Assembly: GCA_036924085.1 (NCBI GenBank)
Contig: JAVGWX010000003.1
Coordinates: 126,352,974-126,416,973 of the forward strand
DNA length: 64,000 nt
DNA from: Ariolimax columbianus
Lineage: Eukaryota; Mollusca; Gastropoda; Stylommatophora; Arionidae
Direction: 5' to 3'
Of this stretch, positions 46,130 through 56,626 are shown piece by piece; within the stretch, counting starts at the first letter, position 1, and each line of letters begins with the position of its first letter. Below the pieces are notes generated by a model. The model saw only the letters and a list, made by a program, of their open reading frames with translations, did not search any database and was not told the origin of the DNA. The translations under genes were made by a program, and so were the position numbers.

Positions 46130-46720
46130 TTGTGCCTTTGAGCGTCGTGGGAAGCTTAAGTCCTCTGTCCTGCGCCAAGTGCGTTGCGTCGTTCAATGTG
46201 CGATGTAAACCATCAGTGGAAGTTGATGAGGGTGTATTCTCATGAGATCACCAAACAAATTTATTTTCTGCCTGGAAATGTATTCGACACAAGACGTAAT
46301 GCCGACCATACTACGAATGTTGTCGTTCCGCATTCTGTTTCCCCTGGTAACACAAACGACCTTCGTTAAACACTTCATTTCACACGTCGAAATTCTGCTC
46401 TCATGTGCCCTGGACAGAGTCCATGTTTGGCGCAGAGTCGGCATAACTATACTAATTACCAGCTGTTGCTTTATTGCCCAACTAATGCTCGGGCGCCTAA
46501 GAAGTGGTGACAGCTGATAAGTGAACGCAGATACTTTTTGACACCCAGTCAAAATTCCCCTGTTGATCTTGCCGTCTGTCGAAAAAATACTGCCCAAATA
46601 CTTGAACTGATAGGCCTGTTGAAGACCAATATCATTTACTCTTATGTTGAGTGGATCAACTATTCTGCTGATCATCATAGTTTCTGTTTCGCTCTGGTTA
46701 ATTTGCATATGTAATTTATC
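46130..46720 (-). mobile_element. LINE reverse-transcriptase C-terminal fragment
   Basis: Minus strand, 171 codons open (46708-46193). It starts at the region after the palm: SETETMMI, then FKYLGSIFSTDGKINRGIL, RRPSISWAIKQQLVISIVMP, TWTLSRAHE, and EMKCLTKVVCVTRGNRMRND followed by IRSMVGI. This is a typical LINE RT thumb to C-terminal region. The YGxETW motif is reduced to RQTWTL. It is unusually intact for its neighbours but 5'-truncated, and a (CTAA)n stretch follows it. Confidence 0.82.
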
Positions 46721-47745
46721 CCATGTATCTTAGTAAGAGTCTCAATTATATGCCACTCCGCCCAACTGTTGATCACTACTATATTCTCTGTGATGTTCTC
46801 AAACATAGCCGTCTCCCACTACTGAAACAATTTGTCAATGACAACCCTAACTCCAACAGATCTCCTGATTCCAGTGGCCCATTTTCCCGCTTCTATCATA
46901 ATAAATATAATTGGACTCCTTAATATGCCGAGTCCCGCTCTATCGATCTCTATTTTAATAGAACCCTTTTACGCGTCTTAGTTTCCACCGCCGTTGGTAG
47001 TCTAATGTCTCATTGAACCTACTGGCATAGGAAGAGCGGTGGCCATGTGAATCAAACACGTGTGGGTTCAAGAAAGTCGTCAACAGCTATCAAACCTTAC
47101 GTCTGTGAATCATTGATGGTTGATGTCACCGTTCCTTACAACGCCAAAGTTTACACCTCCATCCTTGACCTGATTATGTGTAAACTCCTCTCTTTGGGTG
47201 CTTCTGACCTGCGTATCTTCTACAGAAAACCTTCATTTGACATGCTCCGAAAACGCAAAGTTCACACCTTCATCCTTGACCTGATTATGAGTTAACTTCT
47301 CTTTGGGTGCTTCTGAACTCCGTATCGTCTACAGAAAACCTTCATTTGATATGCTCCGAAAATCCACAACTCAATAACCCTGCCACGGCCAATGTTTCGG
47401 CTTGCTTCTCTCATACTGAATCTATTTAACCTGGATTTCGTTGCGTGCAGGTGCCGGTCTACCTATTTATGTTCGTATCAACTTTTGCCCTTCATTACTA
47501 CCGTATCTTTGATTTATCTTTATCTAGTTTTTATTGGTTGCTTTATCACAAGTTCTTTCGAATTTAAAAAAAATTATGCTGTTTTGTTTTTCTCGACCTG
47601 TTGCTCCAACAAATCATTCCTTTTTTCACTCCATAATTTCTCCATTTATTGCTCCCCAAATGTCCAACATTAATTGCAGTAAGTTAATGTTCTGTATTCT
47701 TGCCAACCATAATTTCTTCATTTATTGCGCTCATTCTTGATCTTG
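46721..47745. other. Unrecognised; includes a 111-bp tandem duplication
   Basis: A segment starting AAAGTTTACACCTCCATCC at 47146 is repeated from 47257, a step of 111 bp (37 codons), to about 47370. The first frame through it is open (47047-47295) but has no family resemblance. The remainder is unassigned. Confidence 0.5.
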
Positions 47746-47749
47746 ATGG

Positions 47750-48700
47750 CCCGTTCCTCAGCACAGCTGCGAGTACCAACTTCGTATCCAGTGGACTCGG
47801 AACACGGAAGTCCATTGGGTGGTAAGAACTCCATCAGAGGCGCCACGGATGTTGATGCGGACAGCCAGAGAGTCTGACCAACACATTGGACGTCTGACCG
47901 GCGGTTTATTTTTGCCGCCAGGTTGCCAGATTGCTGTCGACGTGCTCCATAAATCATCGTTACGTAGTAAAATTTCACCTATCCATCTATGTTTTGCTTT
48001 GTCTGCATAAATTACCGAGGCATTCACCTAGGAAATCGGCGAATGTCAGAATTGTGGATATCTTGCATTCGTTGGTTGCAAAGAGTGATTCCGAACACGT
48101 GTCTCTAAATAGAGGCCTGGTTCACTCTAAATTTGTCTTCCATTGTACATTTTGTGAGTGTAGATGCTGTGAGTGCACCATAGCACATCTCAGGGAGCAC
48201 AGTAGAAATGAAGTAAGTGGCTCGCAGGTTCTGTTCTTGGCAACCGTCCAGGACCGTGTTAATGGACGAGAACGCTGCCAGCCCACACGGCGACGCCTTG
48301 TTCGTTCAGCTTCCAGATTGTTCTGAATATTGAGCCGACACCCAAGATAGATTTACTCGTCGACATCTACAAAGCCTGCCCCACTAATGAAGACTGGATC
48401 ACAACTGGCGAAACGTTTGAACAACACTTTGGTCTCATTTCTAGTTCCGTTTTCTTGCTTACATCGTCGAGTAGATGTATCAATTGGTTGACCTGCTGCT
48501 GACTCTGTGGTGACCAGTGTGTTGTCGGGTAAATCGAAGCTGACAGACTTCTGCTGCTGACTCTGTGATGACCAGTGTGATGTCGTGCAAATTGAAGGTA
48601 ACTGAGGCGTCTGTCGTCAATATGGATGTCAAAGGTGTCCCAGCTGCATCGGCTGATGACTTATTCCAAACATGCGGAGAAGACGTTCAATGAGATAGAA
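47750..48700 (-). mobile_element. Decayed LINE fragment, RT palm to C-terminus
   Basis: Minus strand, many frameshifts. DIHIDDRRLSYLQFA (about 48625-48580) carries the RT block whose FADD is decayed to FARH. Then DDVSKKTELEM (about 48470), VFISGAGFVDVDE (about 48390-48350), LNIQNNLEAERTRRRRVGW (about 48330), CTMEDKFRV in shifted frame (about 48150), RHVFGI, and RWIGEILLRNDDLWST then a WQPGGK block (about 47990-47915). A 40-70 base segment (CACACTGGTCA, GAGTCAGCAGCAG) is duplicated inside it near 48500-48575. Confidence 0.75.
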
Positions 48701-49659
48701 TCCCCCTTTTGCTGAACCACTCCTGTACGTATACCACAATATTGGACATTGGAAAGGACGAAATGAGATAGTGCAGTTCGTATAACTGTAGATAATATTT
48801 CTGATGTAACCAAGATCGGCACCTTGTTTTAACAGTGAACCCCAGACAAAATGCGATTTTGTCTAATCAACAAAAATTTTTTAGTTGATGAAAGTACATA
48901 TCAAGAGTGTCTGGAACTTTCCGACTACTTCAATAAGGCGGCAGCAGGTTGTAATGTAGTCCATTTTGCTGTACGAACGATAAAAGTGAGCTTATTCGAC
49001 TTGTTGCGAGTTTTTGAGAGTGGTATGGACTCTGACAATAAATGTATTTCGTAAACAGTTTGTAAGTGACCAGTAAAATAATCAAATGAATGATAATTTC
49101 CTAGGTCCTCTTTCTCTCCCTTCTTGTGTAAGGGTTACCGTCCTCTAGTTGTGTCAAGCGGTCAGTGTTCCTCCCAAATGTAGATAACTTATAACACGTT
49201 GGGCTATGACATGGTAAAGAGCACATCGCAGTTATGTCGTCTTCTCTTGGCGATTTACTAGATGGCACCAACTCGTCTGCATGACAAATTCATGTGGGAA
49301 GGAAATCCGGAAGAGGGGAAAGGGGATCGGAGGGTGCCCTGGTGATCTGATAAAGGTCGCTATAGTAAGCTTTTATGATTGATCTACTCTGTGCACAGCT
49401 TTGGCGTCGATCGATTTCCATCGGAAGCTTTCAGACAGGGCATGATTTGGCAGTGCAAGGCGAGACCTCGATTTGCTAATTTGGTACTGCGCCGACATTA
49501 TGCAGCTTTCAGAAGACGTTCGCTGGTCGAGGGCTCATGATCTTTCAGTTTCTGGCGTAGAATTTTCTTATGGTAGTGAAGGCCATTTGGTTGTCTGGAG
49601 AAAGAGCCATCTTAAACCACTCTTCTAACAAAGCTTCTGTGGCAGGTGAGATTAAATTT
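48701..49659. other. No recognisable feature
   Basis: A 67-codon frame (48851-49054, plus) and the tail of the 54-bp array frame (49545-49660) show no family match. Confidence 0.4.
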
Positions 49660-50270
49660 TGGGTGTGAGTGGGCGCTGGTATCCGTGCGTCCTTGGAGAT
49701 TGATTTGATTGTTGCAATCAGATTTGTGGTGTGAGTTGGCGCTGGCATTCGTGTTTCCTTAGAGAAAGTAATCAGATTTGTGGTGTGAGTTGGCGCTGGC
49801 ATTCGTGTTTCCTTAGAGAAAGTAATCAGATTTGTGGTGTGGGTGGGCGCAGGCATTCGTGTTTCCTTAGAGAAAGTAATCAGATTTGTGGTGTGAGTTG
49901 GCGCTGGCATTCGTGTTTCCTTAGAGAAAGTAATCAGATTTGTGGTGTGAGTGGGCGCTGGCATTCGTGTTTCCTTAGAGAAAGTAATCAGATTTGTGGT
50001 GTGAGTGGGCGCTGGCATTCGTGTTTCCTTGGAGAAAGTAATAAGATTTGTGGTGTGAGTGGGCGCTGGCATTCGTATTTCCTTAGAGAAAGTAATCAGA
50101 TTTGTAGTCTGAGTGGGCGCTGGCATTCGTGTTTCCTTAGAGAAAGTAATCAGATTTGTGGTGTGAGTGGGCGCTGGTATTCGTGTTTCCTTAGAGAAAT
50201 TAATGACATTTGTGGTGTGAGTGGGCGCTGGCATCCGTGTTTCCTTAGAGAAAGTAATCAGATTTGCATA
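49660..50270. repeat. 54-bp minisatellite, about 11 copies
   Basis: The unit contains GTGTGAGTTGGCGCTGGCAT, TCGTGTTTCCTTAGAGAAAG and TAATCAGATTTG. Its period is 18 codons and both strands are open for about 230 codons. The minus product repeats MPAPTHTTNLITFSKETR, and its end is a unique C-terminal tail (49545-49700). Differences between units are few and scattered. I regard the frames as by-products, but of all the repeat frames here this is the longest on both strands. Confidence 0.93.
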
Positions 50271-50954
50271 GTCATCATCGATGTCGGTGTTGTTGGAGGC
50301 TTCAAATTGCTTGCTATCTGCCGAGTGGAGGCAATCAGGAGATTTATGAGCGTATCTGGGCCTTATATGATCATAATTGCTGGAGTCTGTGTAAGTCTTG
50401 GATCAAAGAAGGAGCGGGCACAGAAAAGGTGATGGTCACTTCCACGATCTACGATAGAACAAGAGATGGTCAGTTTGGACAAGGATGTCATAATGCAATC
50501 TGCAACACTTGCCAATATGGTAGCTCATCTGTGGAGCACGCCATATGAAGCGGCAGTTCACAGTGCACACTTGTCAATATGGTGGCTCATCTGTGGAGCA
50601 GGCCATATGAAGCGACAGTTGACAGTGCACACTGTTAGGTGAATATCGGGAGTCCGAGTCTGGAGACGGACTTTGGTCCCGAGAGTAGGGCGAGTTTGTT
50701 TACGCGCGTTGCTAATGTTAGCGCTATCGGACCGAGCAGCAGGGTCTGACTGCAGAAGACTAGGGCTGTTGTTGATGATTGTAAGCAGCAAAATCGGTAC
50801 TAGTACATGCCGGGGGAGGTGGAGTCGACGGATTCTGGCCTCGAACAGAAACTACCACCATTCTAAGTGGGGTTCATATTGACCTGAATTTGAGAGGAAA
50901 ACCATGGACGAGAACAAGGAAGGCAGCCATCTTGCTGTGCACCGATAGTACGTA
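50271..50954. other. Unrecognised; small local duplication
   Basis: Near 50500-50630 a segment of about 66 bp is repeated (ATATGGTAGCTCATCTGTGG then ATATGGTGGCTCATCTGTGG). Nothing else is recognised. Confidence 0.45.
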
Positions 50955-51320
50955 TATATTGCTTCCAATTATTGGTCCATTTCTTGACAACTCTAATTTC
51001 TCAATTTCTTGCTACCAATTACTGGTCCATTTTTTGACAAATTTAATTTCTCTATTTCCTGGTACCAATTACTGGTCCATTTCTTAACAACTCTAATTTC
51101 TCTATTTCCTACTCACAATTACTGATCCATTTCTTGACAACTCTAATTTCTCTATTTCCTGTTCCCAATTACTGATCCATTTCTTGACAACTCAAATTTC
51201 TCTATTTCCTGCTCCCAATTACTGATCCATTTCTTGACAACTCTAATTTTTCTATTTCTTGCTCCCAATTACTGATCCATTTCTTGACAACTATAATTTC
51301 TCTATTTCTTGCTCCCAATA
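50955..51320. repeat. 50-bp minisatellite, 7 copies
   Basis: The unit is ACTGATCCATTTCTTGACAA, CTCTAATTTCTCTATTTCCT, then about 10 bases such as GCTCCCAATT. The period is exactly 50 in the middle units. Confidence 0.95.
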
Positions 51321-51379
51321 ATCGTTAACGGTGTCATTTCTTTGTTTTGTATAGTTGGAATAGTTTGTGTCATAATAAG

Positions 51380-51575
51380 AAAAAATAAAGGAGGAAGAGA
51401 AGGAGAATAACAAAAAAGAGGGAAAAGAAGAAAGAAGAAGAAGAAGAAGAAAAAGAAGAAGGAGAAGAAGAAAATGAGGATGAAGAAGAAAAAAATGAGG
51501 AAGAAGAAGAAGTTAACGAAGAAGATGAGGAGTAAGAAGAGGTAGATGCAGAAGAAGAAGAAAAAGAAGCACATA
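51380..51575. repeat. (GAA)n-rich tract
   Basis: GAAGAAGAAG mixed with GAGGA and AAATGAGGA. No retroelement 3' end was recognised immediately to the left, so it may be an orphan tail or an ordinary purine tract. Confidence 0.8.
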
Positions 51576-51904
51576 TTATAACTGCGTTTCATCTTCGATT
51601 GATCTTATAGTACATTGCCTCTATCGCACGTAAGGACATGGCCATATTTATAACACGATACGGTTGTCGTCCTGACTTGCAGAAAAATTAAATTGACGTA
51701 CTTGCCAGCATGTCTAGATTGTGAGTTATGGAGGTGGAACAGCTCAAGTGGCACGGAGACTTGTTATTAACACTTTGCTGTGTTTCGGGGATTCCCAAAC
51801 AGTAGGATGGGTCATTCTGGTGCGGTCGGGTAGAATCATATTGTGTTGTGACAAGATTATAAGACAATTGCGTAATTATGTAAAGACAACATACAAACTC
51901 ATAT

Positions 51905-52255
51905 ACCAATGGGATCAAGATGCTGAGCAGCGCATGAGCTGCAGTGGTCAGTGACCCATAGCTGCCTGCTAGCGTCATGGCCAGCGAAATAGATCTGCCA
52001 GGACCCTTCTACACCTCCACGCGGTGATCCTGGATAACAGGCTGCAGCAGGGCAGACTGGCTAAGGAGAAGGGATCGAAGAGGGAATGCTAACCCGGTAC
52101 TAAAAAAATGGTTGCTGAAGTCGGATATGTTGGACCGAAAGGTGCAAATATCGCAGTCAAGCTGTAAACTACGACACAACGCATTCTGTTCTCTGGACTA
52201 CATTCTACTACTTAAGCCCTTTCAGGGTTTGGTAGTGGGAGATTGAGAACGAACG
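51905..52255 (+). mobile_element. R2 dispersed repeat, copy 1
   Basis: About 350 bp shared with 56025-56424. Landmarks are GCATGAGCTG, CTGCCAGGACCCTTCTACAC, GAAGAGGGAATGCTAACCC, TGCTGAAGTCGGATATG, TTGGACCGAAAGGTGC, and the end GAGATTGAGAACGAACGAAG. No GAA tail remains here. The CTGAAGTCGG block also occurs in the SINE at 14590-14797. I do not see a clear tRNA-like head. Confidence 0.7.
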
Positions 52256-53504
52256 AAGCCAAGCCATATACCACTAGCAAATACAAGATCAAATTCGTAT
52301 GTTTACGTGAAGGTAAATTATCAATCTGTTAAATATCATAGATTTGAACAGATAAAAATTGCTTTCTATTGACGTCTAAATGTCGTCAATCTTAATAATA
52401 AAATAGTATCAATAATTTTAAATAAATCAATAAAAACCTATCAGCTTCACGTGAAGCACGGTTCAAATACACGTTAAGTTATTCATTTGGGGTTTAAAGT
52501 TTCTACAAGTGTTGTAGCCAGCTCCATGCCCAACAGTCTTTCGTTCTATCGTCTTACGAAAAGCCTTGCAGGTTACTGAGTTTCTATTTCTTACTCCCCG
52601 TACGGGCCATTGTAAGCTGACAACAGTGAGCTGAGTGAACTGTGTATTTGTGAATGAGGGAATCATGTTTTCTTTTTTCTTCTCCATGTCCATTTATTGT
52701 TCTTGTCGGATTATAGGGTCCCACTACAGTTGGCCTTCTGTAGGAAGCCTGCGCCAAAGTGCTTTACGTCAGTTCGAAGTGGTTGGTTATGTGTCATAGT
52801 TTACAGCAAAGCTTCGATATTTGAGCTTTTTGGCATGATAAATCCGGTTTCAGGTTGGTTTGTTTGTTTGGTTTTGGTTTGTTTGTTTTGTTTTTGTTTT
52901 TTGTGGAGGGGGAAGGGGTTTAAGGAGGGGGCACTGGGTTTGTTTTCCATATATCATCCCAAGTCCTTAAGCCAGATTATACTAGTGAATCCTTGTTTCC
53001 AGAATGCCTCTTAGAAAAGGAAAAGGTTTTTAGTAAGCTCTGGAACTCTGAGTGTGATGCAAGCAGACAGCAATGAGTCGCTGGCTAATGCAAGCTCATT
53101 CACTGAGATGCGTCATATGCCCCAATGAAGCATTTTACACTACATCCCCGACAACAGCGTCTGCATAAAACGAATTGTTTGACTCTTTCTAAACCCGCTG
53201 TTTTGTGCGTTACATGTTCAATGGGATATGTGTTGGGAATAAACCCTGAGGAAAAATGTACAACCTATGCTAACTCCAGTTATATCGACTACGTCTTTCC
53301 ACTGTGTCAAAATAGTTATGGACGAGTGAGTGAAGTTTACCTCAGCGTAATCCTTCAATACTAAAATCGACGTATGGGCGAGTCACAGCATCAGGACTAT
53401 ATTGTACGTGTTATCTTTGCTTACTGTAGGAAAATAAGACTACTACTATCATCATCATTATTCTTATTATTATTATAGTAGTAGTTGTTGTTGTTGTTAT
53501 TGTT
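52256..53504. other. No recognised gene
   Basis: Nothing recognised on either strand. T/G-rich runs (TTTGTTTGTTTGG) lie at 52858-52905. A (TTA)n/(TTG)n stretch at 53452-53512 leads into R1 copy 4. Confidence 0.4.
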
Positions 53505-53835
53505 GTTGTTTCGAATGACGACAATGAGTAAGTTTACTCTTTTGTGCGCCCTGAACAGGACGTTAGGTGACAGGTTGCAGTAGCTTTCCTCACATCCCGA
53601 GCGTGATGATGAAGGTAGACCGGGGTCTTCCATGTAGTTGTCCTATGCTTGCCTTCATCTGCATGTAACTACTACGGGGATTACGTTAATCTCTCGCCTC
53701 GTTAGCCAATCTGCCATGAAAACAACCCGTTTCTAGGAAGATCTACGAGAAAGCCATGGTGAGGGTCTTAGTTGGTATGTTTTGCATGAACCTGACTACC
53801 ATGTCGAATCAGTATATTTTGGTTAGTCTTCCTTC
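53505..53835 (+). mobile_element. R1 dispersed repeat, copy 4
   Basis: Same blocks as the other copies: GAATGACGACAATGAGTAAG, TTTACTCTTTTGTGCGCCCT, CTTTCCTCACATCCCGAGCG, CTACTACGGGGATTACG and GTTAGTCTTCC. The 38-bp-like unit appears once, decayed. A run of TTG/TTA stands directly before it, as in copy 5 (TTGTTGTT). Confidence 0.75.
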
Positions 53836-53847
53836 CTACAAATAATA

Positions 53848-53859
53848 GTAGTAGTAATC

Positions 53860-53917
<58 letters not shown>

Positions 53918-53965
53918 TGGTAGTAGTAGTAAACGTAGTAGTAGTGGTAATAGTATTAGTAGTAT
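53848..53965. repeat. (AGT)n trinucleotide repeat
   Basis: About 30 AGT units with a few GGT and AAT. It begins just after the R1 copy. Confidence 0.95.
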
Positions 53966-54469
53966 TACTATTGTTTTATAAAGTAACTATCTTGTATATT
54001 ATGAAGGAAAGACTCTAGGAGAAGTGGTTTTTCTCTGAAAATATTTCTTGTGATTTAAAATAGCGTGACAACTACACATTTTCATTCCGAACGCGCCACC
54101 TACATAAACGAATGTTAGAACTACTAGTCTACCCATTTTATAGTCTCCTAAATACGAGTGTGAGTCTGGCTGTGAAAGATTTGCATCTGGGACCAGCTAT
54201 GTAAACTGTTAACCTTAAGATGTAACTCTACTGGGACTCGACAAAACTGACGGATGAGAAGTGGGGAAGGAGGTCTGGTCTGCAAGTGTAAGCCACATTA
54301 TGTTGATAGATGAGCTGAATTAGACAGTGCTGGAATATAGTGTTTTCCAACTCCGTACTAGACGCCTAGAGTAGCTGATAAACTATTTCTGAACGTGTCA
54401 CTGTGCCCCAAATTAACAGTTGTATGATGGCGATGTGTCGTCACTCTTCTACGCGCGCTTTTCTTCAAT
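53966..54469. other. No recognisable feature
   Basis: Unassigned sequence, no coding signal. Confidence 0.4.
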
Positions 54470-54662
54470 TGTCTTTCTTTCTTTCTCTCCGACTCATTCT
54501 CTCTCTCTCTTTATGTTCCTCTTTCCTATCTCTTTTTCTTCTCGTTCTCTTTATTCTTCTCTCCGCCCTTCTCTCTTCTCCGCTCTCTGCTTCTATCTGA
54601 CCGTCACTTCTCTCTTTCTCTCTCCCTCTTATTCGTTCTCCTTTCTCTCTCTCTCTCTCTCT

Positions 54663-54695
<33 letters not shown>

Positions 54696-54705
54696 CGCCT
54701 CTATG
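54470..54705. repeat. (CT)n-rich tract
   Basis: CT and CTTT runs. The Ser/Leu/Phe-rich frames over it are artefacts. Confidence 0.9.
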
Positions 54706-55320
54706 TTTCTCGTACACGTCCTTTATCTTTGTTCTTCTATTTAGAACAGTTAATCTGTTTGTTATTATCATATTTCATCTTCTACAAAATTCAGCCCTCC
54801 CGTAACGACACCTCCAGCTTTCTATCGCAGATCAGATTTCGTGAGTTATTGAAGTAAATGTTAGTCCATGACCTTTGAATCGACATACTCGTGCATGCCG
54901 TAATGAACATCTCTAAAAATCATTTGTTCCTGACGAGGGCTGAACGTCAAGTGAACATATAGATCTACTTACGTTGTGTACCACACAGTATCAACTGCAG
55001 ATTAACCAGTCTGAACACTGCTACAGTCAATACACCATTGTACAGACCCCAATAGGGTAGAAGACTGTGCAACACTTTTAGAGTTACACATCTCTGCAAG
55101 TGCGTTTGACCTGCTTGGTTGGACTCAATGCTCTAGTTACACTTCATCGAATATAATTTGATACATGAAACAAAACAATACATAACTTAGCTGCACAAAT
55201 GGCTCAGAAGAATCGTAAAAAAAAGCATAAAAGCTGAACGTCTTGAAAATATTGATCTACTTTATTGATATACCGGTAATTGTTTCAGAAATATTGATAT
55301 CTTTGTTTGAACTTTCGTTA
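54706..55320. other. No recognisable feature
   Basis: Unassigned AT-rich sequence. The last 80 bases hold several ATATTGAT motifs that lead into the repeats downstream. Confidence 0.4.
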
Positions 55321-55321
55321 A

Positions 55322-55506
55322 ATTGATATCTTCTTCTTCTTCTGCGTTCGTTCTCAATCTCCCGCAACCAAGCCCTGAACAGGGTTTTGCAAGTACCACG
55401 ATGTAGTCTGGAGAATTAAAATGCGTTGTGTCGCTAGTTTACAGCTTGACTGCGATATTTGCACCTTTCGGTCCGATACATCCGTCTTCAGCGGGATATT
55501 GATATC
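55322..55506 (-). mobile_element. R2 dispersed repeat, truncated copy 2 with 9-bp duplication
   Basis: The insert is 55331-55497 (167 bp), between two copies of ATTGATATC (55322-55330 and 55498-55506). Minus strand: CGCTGAAGACGGATGTATCG, GACCGAAAGGTGCAAATATC, CAGTCAAGCTGTAAACTAGC, then GAGATTGAGAACGAACGCAG and GAAGAAGAAGAAG. This is the 3' end of R2 with a tail, hence a LINE-type insertion. The surroundings are rich in ATATTGATATC, so the duplication could partly be local repeat. Confidence 0.75.
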
Positions 55507-55965
55507 ATTGTTTCAAACTTCAAAATATGTATACCCACATACTAATATCATTGTTTCAGCCTTCAAAATATGTATACCCACATACTAATATCATTGTTTT
55601 AGCCTTCAACATATGTATACCCACATACTAATATCATTGTTTTAGCCTTCAAAATATGTATACCCACATACTAATATCATTGTTTTAGCCTTCAAAATAT
55701 GTATACCCACATACAAATATCATTGTTTTAGCATTCAAAATATGAATACCCACATACTAATATCATTGTTTTAACCTTCAAAATATGTATACCCACATAC
55801 TAAAATCATTGTTTTAGCCTTCAAAATATTGATACGATTGTAGTCTGCTAACACCTTTATCGTCAAATATTGACACATATCTTCACATAATTGTTTTAGC
55901 CTTCAAAATATTGATACGATTGTAGTCTGCTAACATATTTATCGTCAAATATTGACATATATGTT
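55498..55965. repeat. 43-bp minisatellite (about 8 copies) and two 85-bp units
   Basis: The 43-bp unit is TATCATTGTTTTAGCCTTCA, AAATATGTATACCCACATAC, TAA. At the right it gives way to two units of about 85 bp that share the TTTTAGCCTTCAAAATAT core and add GTAGTCTGCTAACA and TATCGTCAAATATTGACA. Confidence 0.93.
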
Positions 55966-56024
55966 CACATTATTGTTTGACTATTTGAAATGTTCAAAAC
56001 ATTGTTTCAAGATACGAAATATGG

Positions 56025-56424
56025 ATGCCATTGGGATCTAGATGCTAAGCAGTGCATGAGCTGTACCAGTTAGCGATGAGCTGTACCGGTTAGCGATGAG
56101 CTGTACCAGTTAGCGATGAGCTGTACCGGTTAGCGATGAGCTGTACCAGTTAGCGACTCAAAGCTGAGTGCTAGCCGTCAGGGCCGGTGACCTGGAGCTG
56201 CCAAGACCCTTCTTCCCCTCCACGCGGAGATCCTGGATAGCAGGCTGCAACAGGAGAGAGGATTGAAGAGGGAATGCTAACCCAGCACTCAAAAATGATA
56301 TGCTGAAGTCCGATGTGTTGGACCGAAAGGTGCTAATTTTCTCAGTCAAGTTGTAATCTACGACACAGTGCATTCTGTTCACTGGACTACATCCTACTAC
56401 TTGCGAAGCAAAGCGGAAGTTCGT
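56025..56424 (+). mobile_element. R2 dispersed repeat, copy 3
   Basis: It matches 51905-52255 over its length: GGGATCTAGATGCTAAGCAG, GCCAAGACCCTTCTTCCCCT, GAAGAGGGAATGCTAACCCA, TGCTGAAGTCCGATGTG and TTGGACCGAAAGGTGC. It differs by an internal expansion of a 20-bp unit (56056-56157) and by the long GAA tract that follows it (56425-56626), which I take as its tail. Confidence 0.75.
56056..56157. repeat. 20-bp repeat within R2, 5 copies in alternation
   Basis: GATGAGCTGTACCAGTTAGC alternates with a version having CGG in place of CAG (A, G, A, G, A). The other R2 copy has one unit at this place. Confidence 0.95.
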
Positions 56425-56626
56425 GAAAGAAGACGATGAAGAGAAGAAGAAGTAGAAGAAATAGAAGAAGAAGACGAAGAAGAAGAAGGAGCAGAAGACA
56501 AAAAAGAAGAAGAAGATGAAGAAGAAGAAGAAGAAGAAGAAGGAGCAGAAGACAAAAAAGAAGAAGAAGATGAAGAAGAAGAAGAAGAAGAAGAAGAAGA
56601 AGAAGGAGCAGAAGAAGAAGAAGTCA
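56425..56626. repeat. (GAA)n tract, likely tail of R2 copy 3
   Basis: About 200 bases of GAAGAAG. A segment of about 60 bp (GGAGCAGAAGACAAAAAAGA and its flanks) is duplicated inside it. Poly-Ser frames on the minus strand are artefacts. Confidence 0.9.

Noticed and set aside
49545..50432. Two overlapping frames of about 230 codons, one on each strand
   Set aside because: Both are products of a 54-bp tandem repeat, whose period is a multiple of three. No start context, splice site or family match.
54920..54965. CTGACGAG as a hammerhead core
   Set aside because: No GAAA follows at a workable distance and no stems form.
55331..55497. CTGAAGA ... CCGAAAGG in R2 as a hammerhead ribozyme
   Set aside because: The stem between the two core parts does not close properly in this copy, and the other R2 copies read CTGAAGT. 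A conserved hairpin is a simpler reading.
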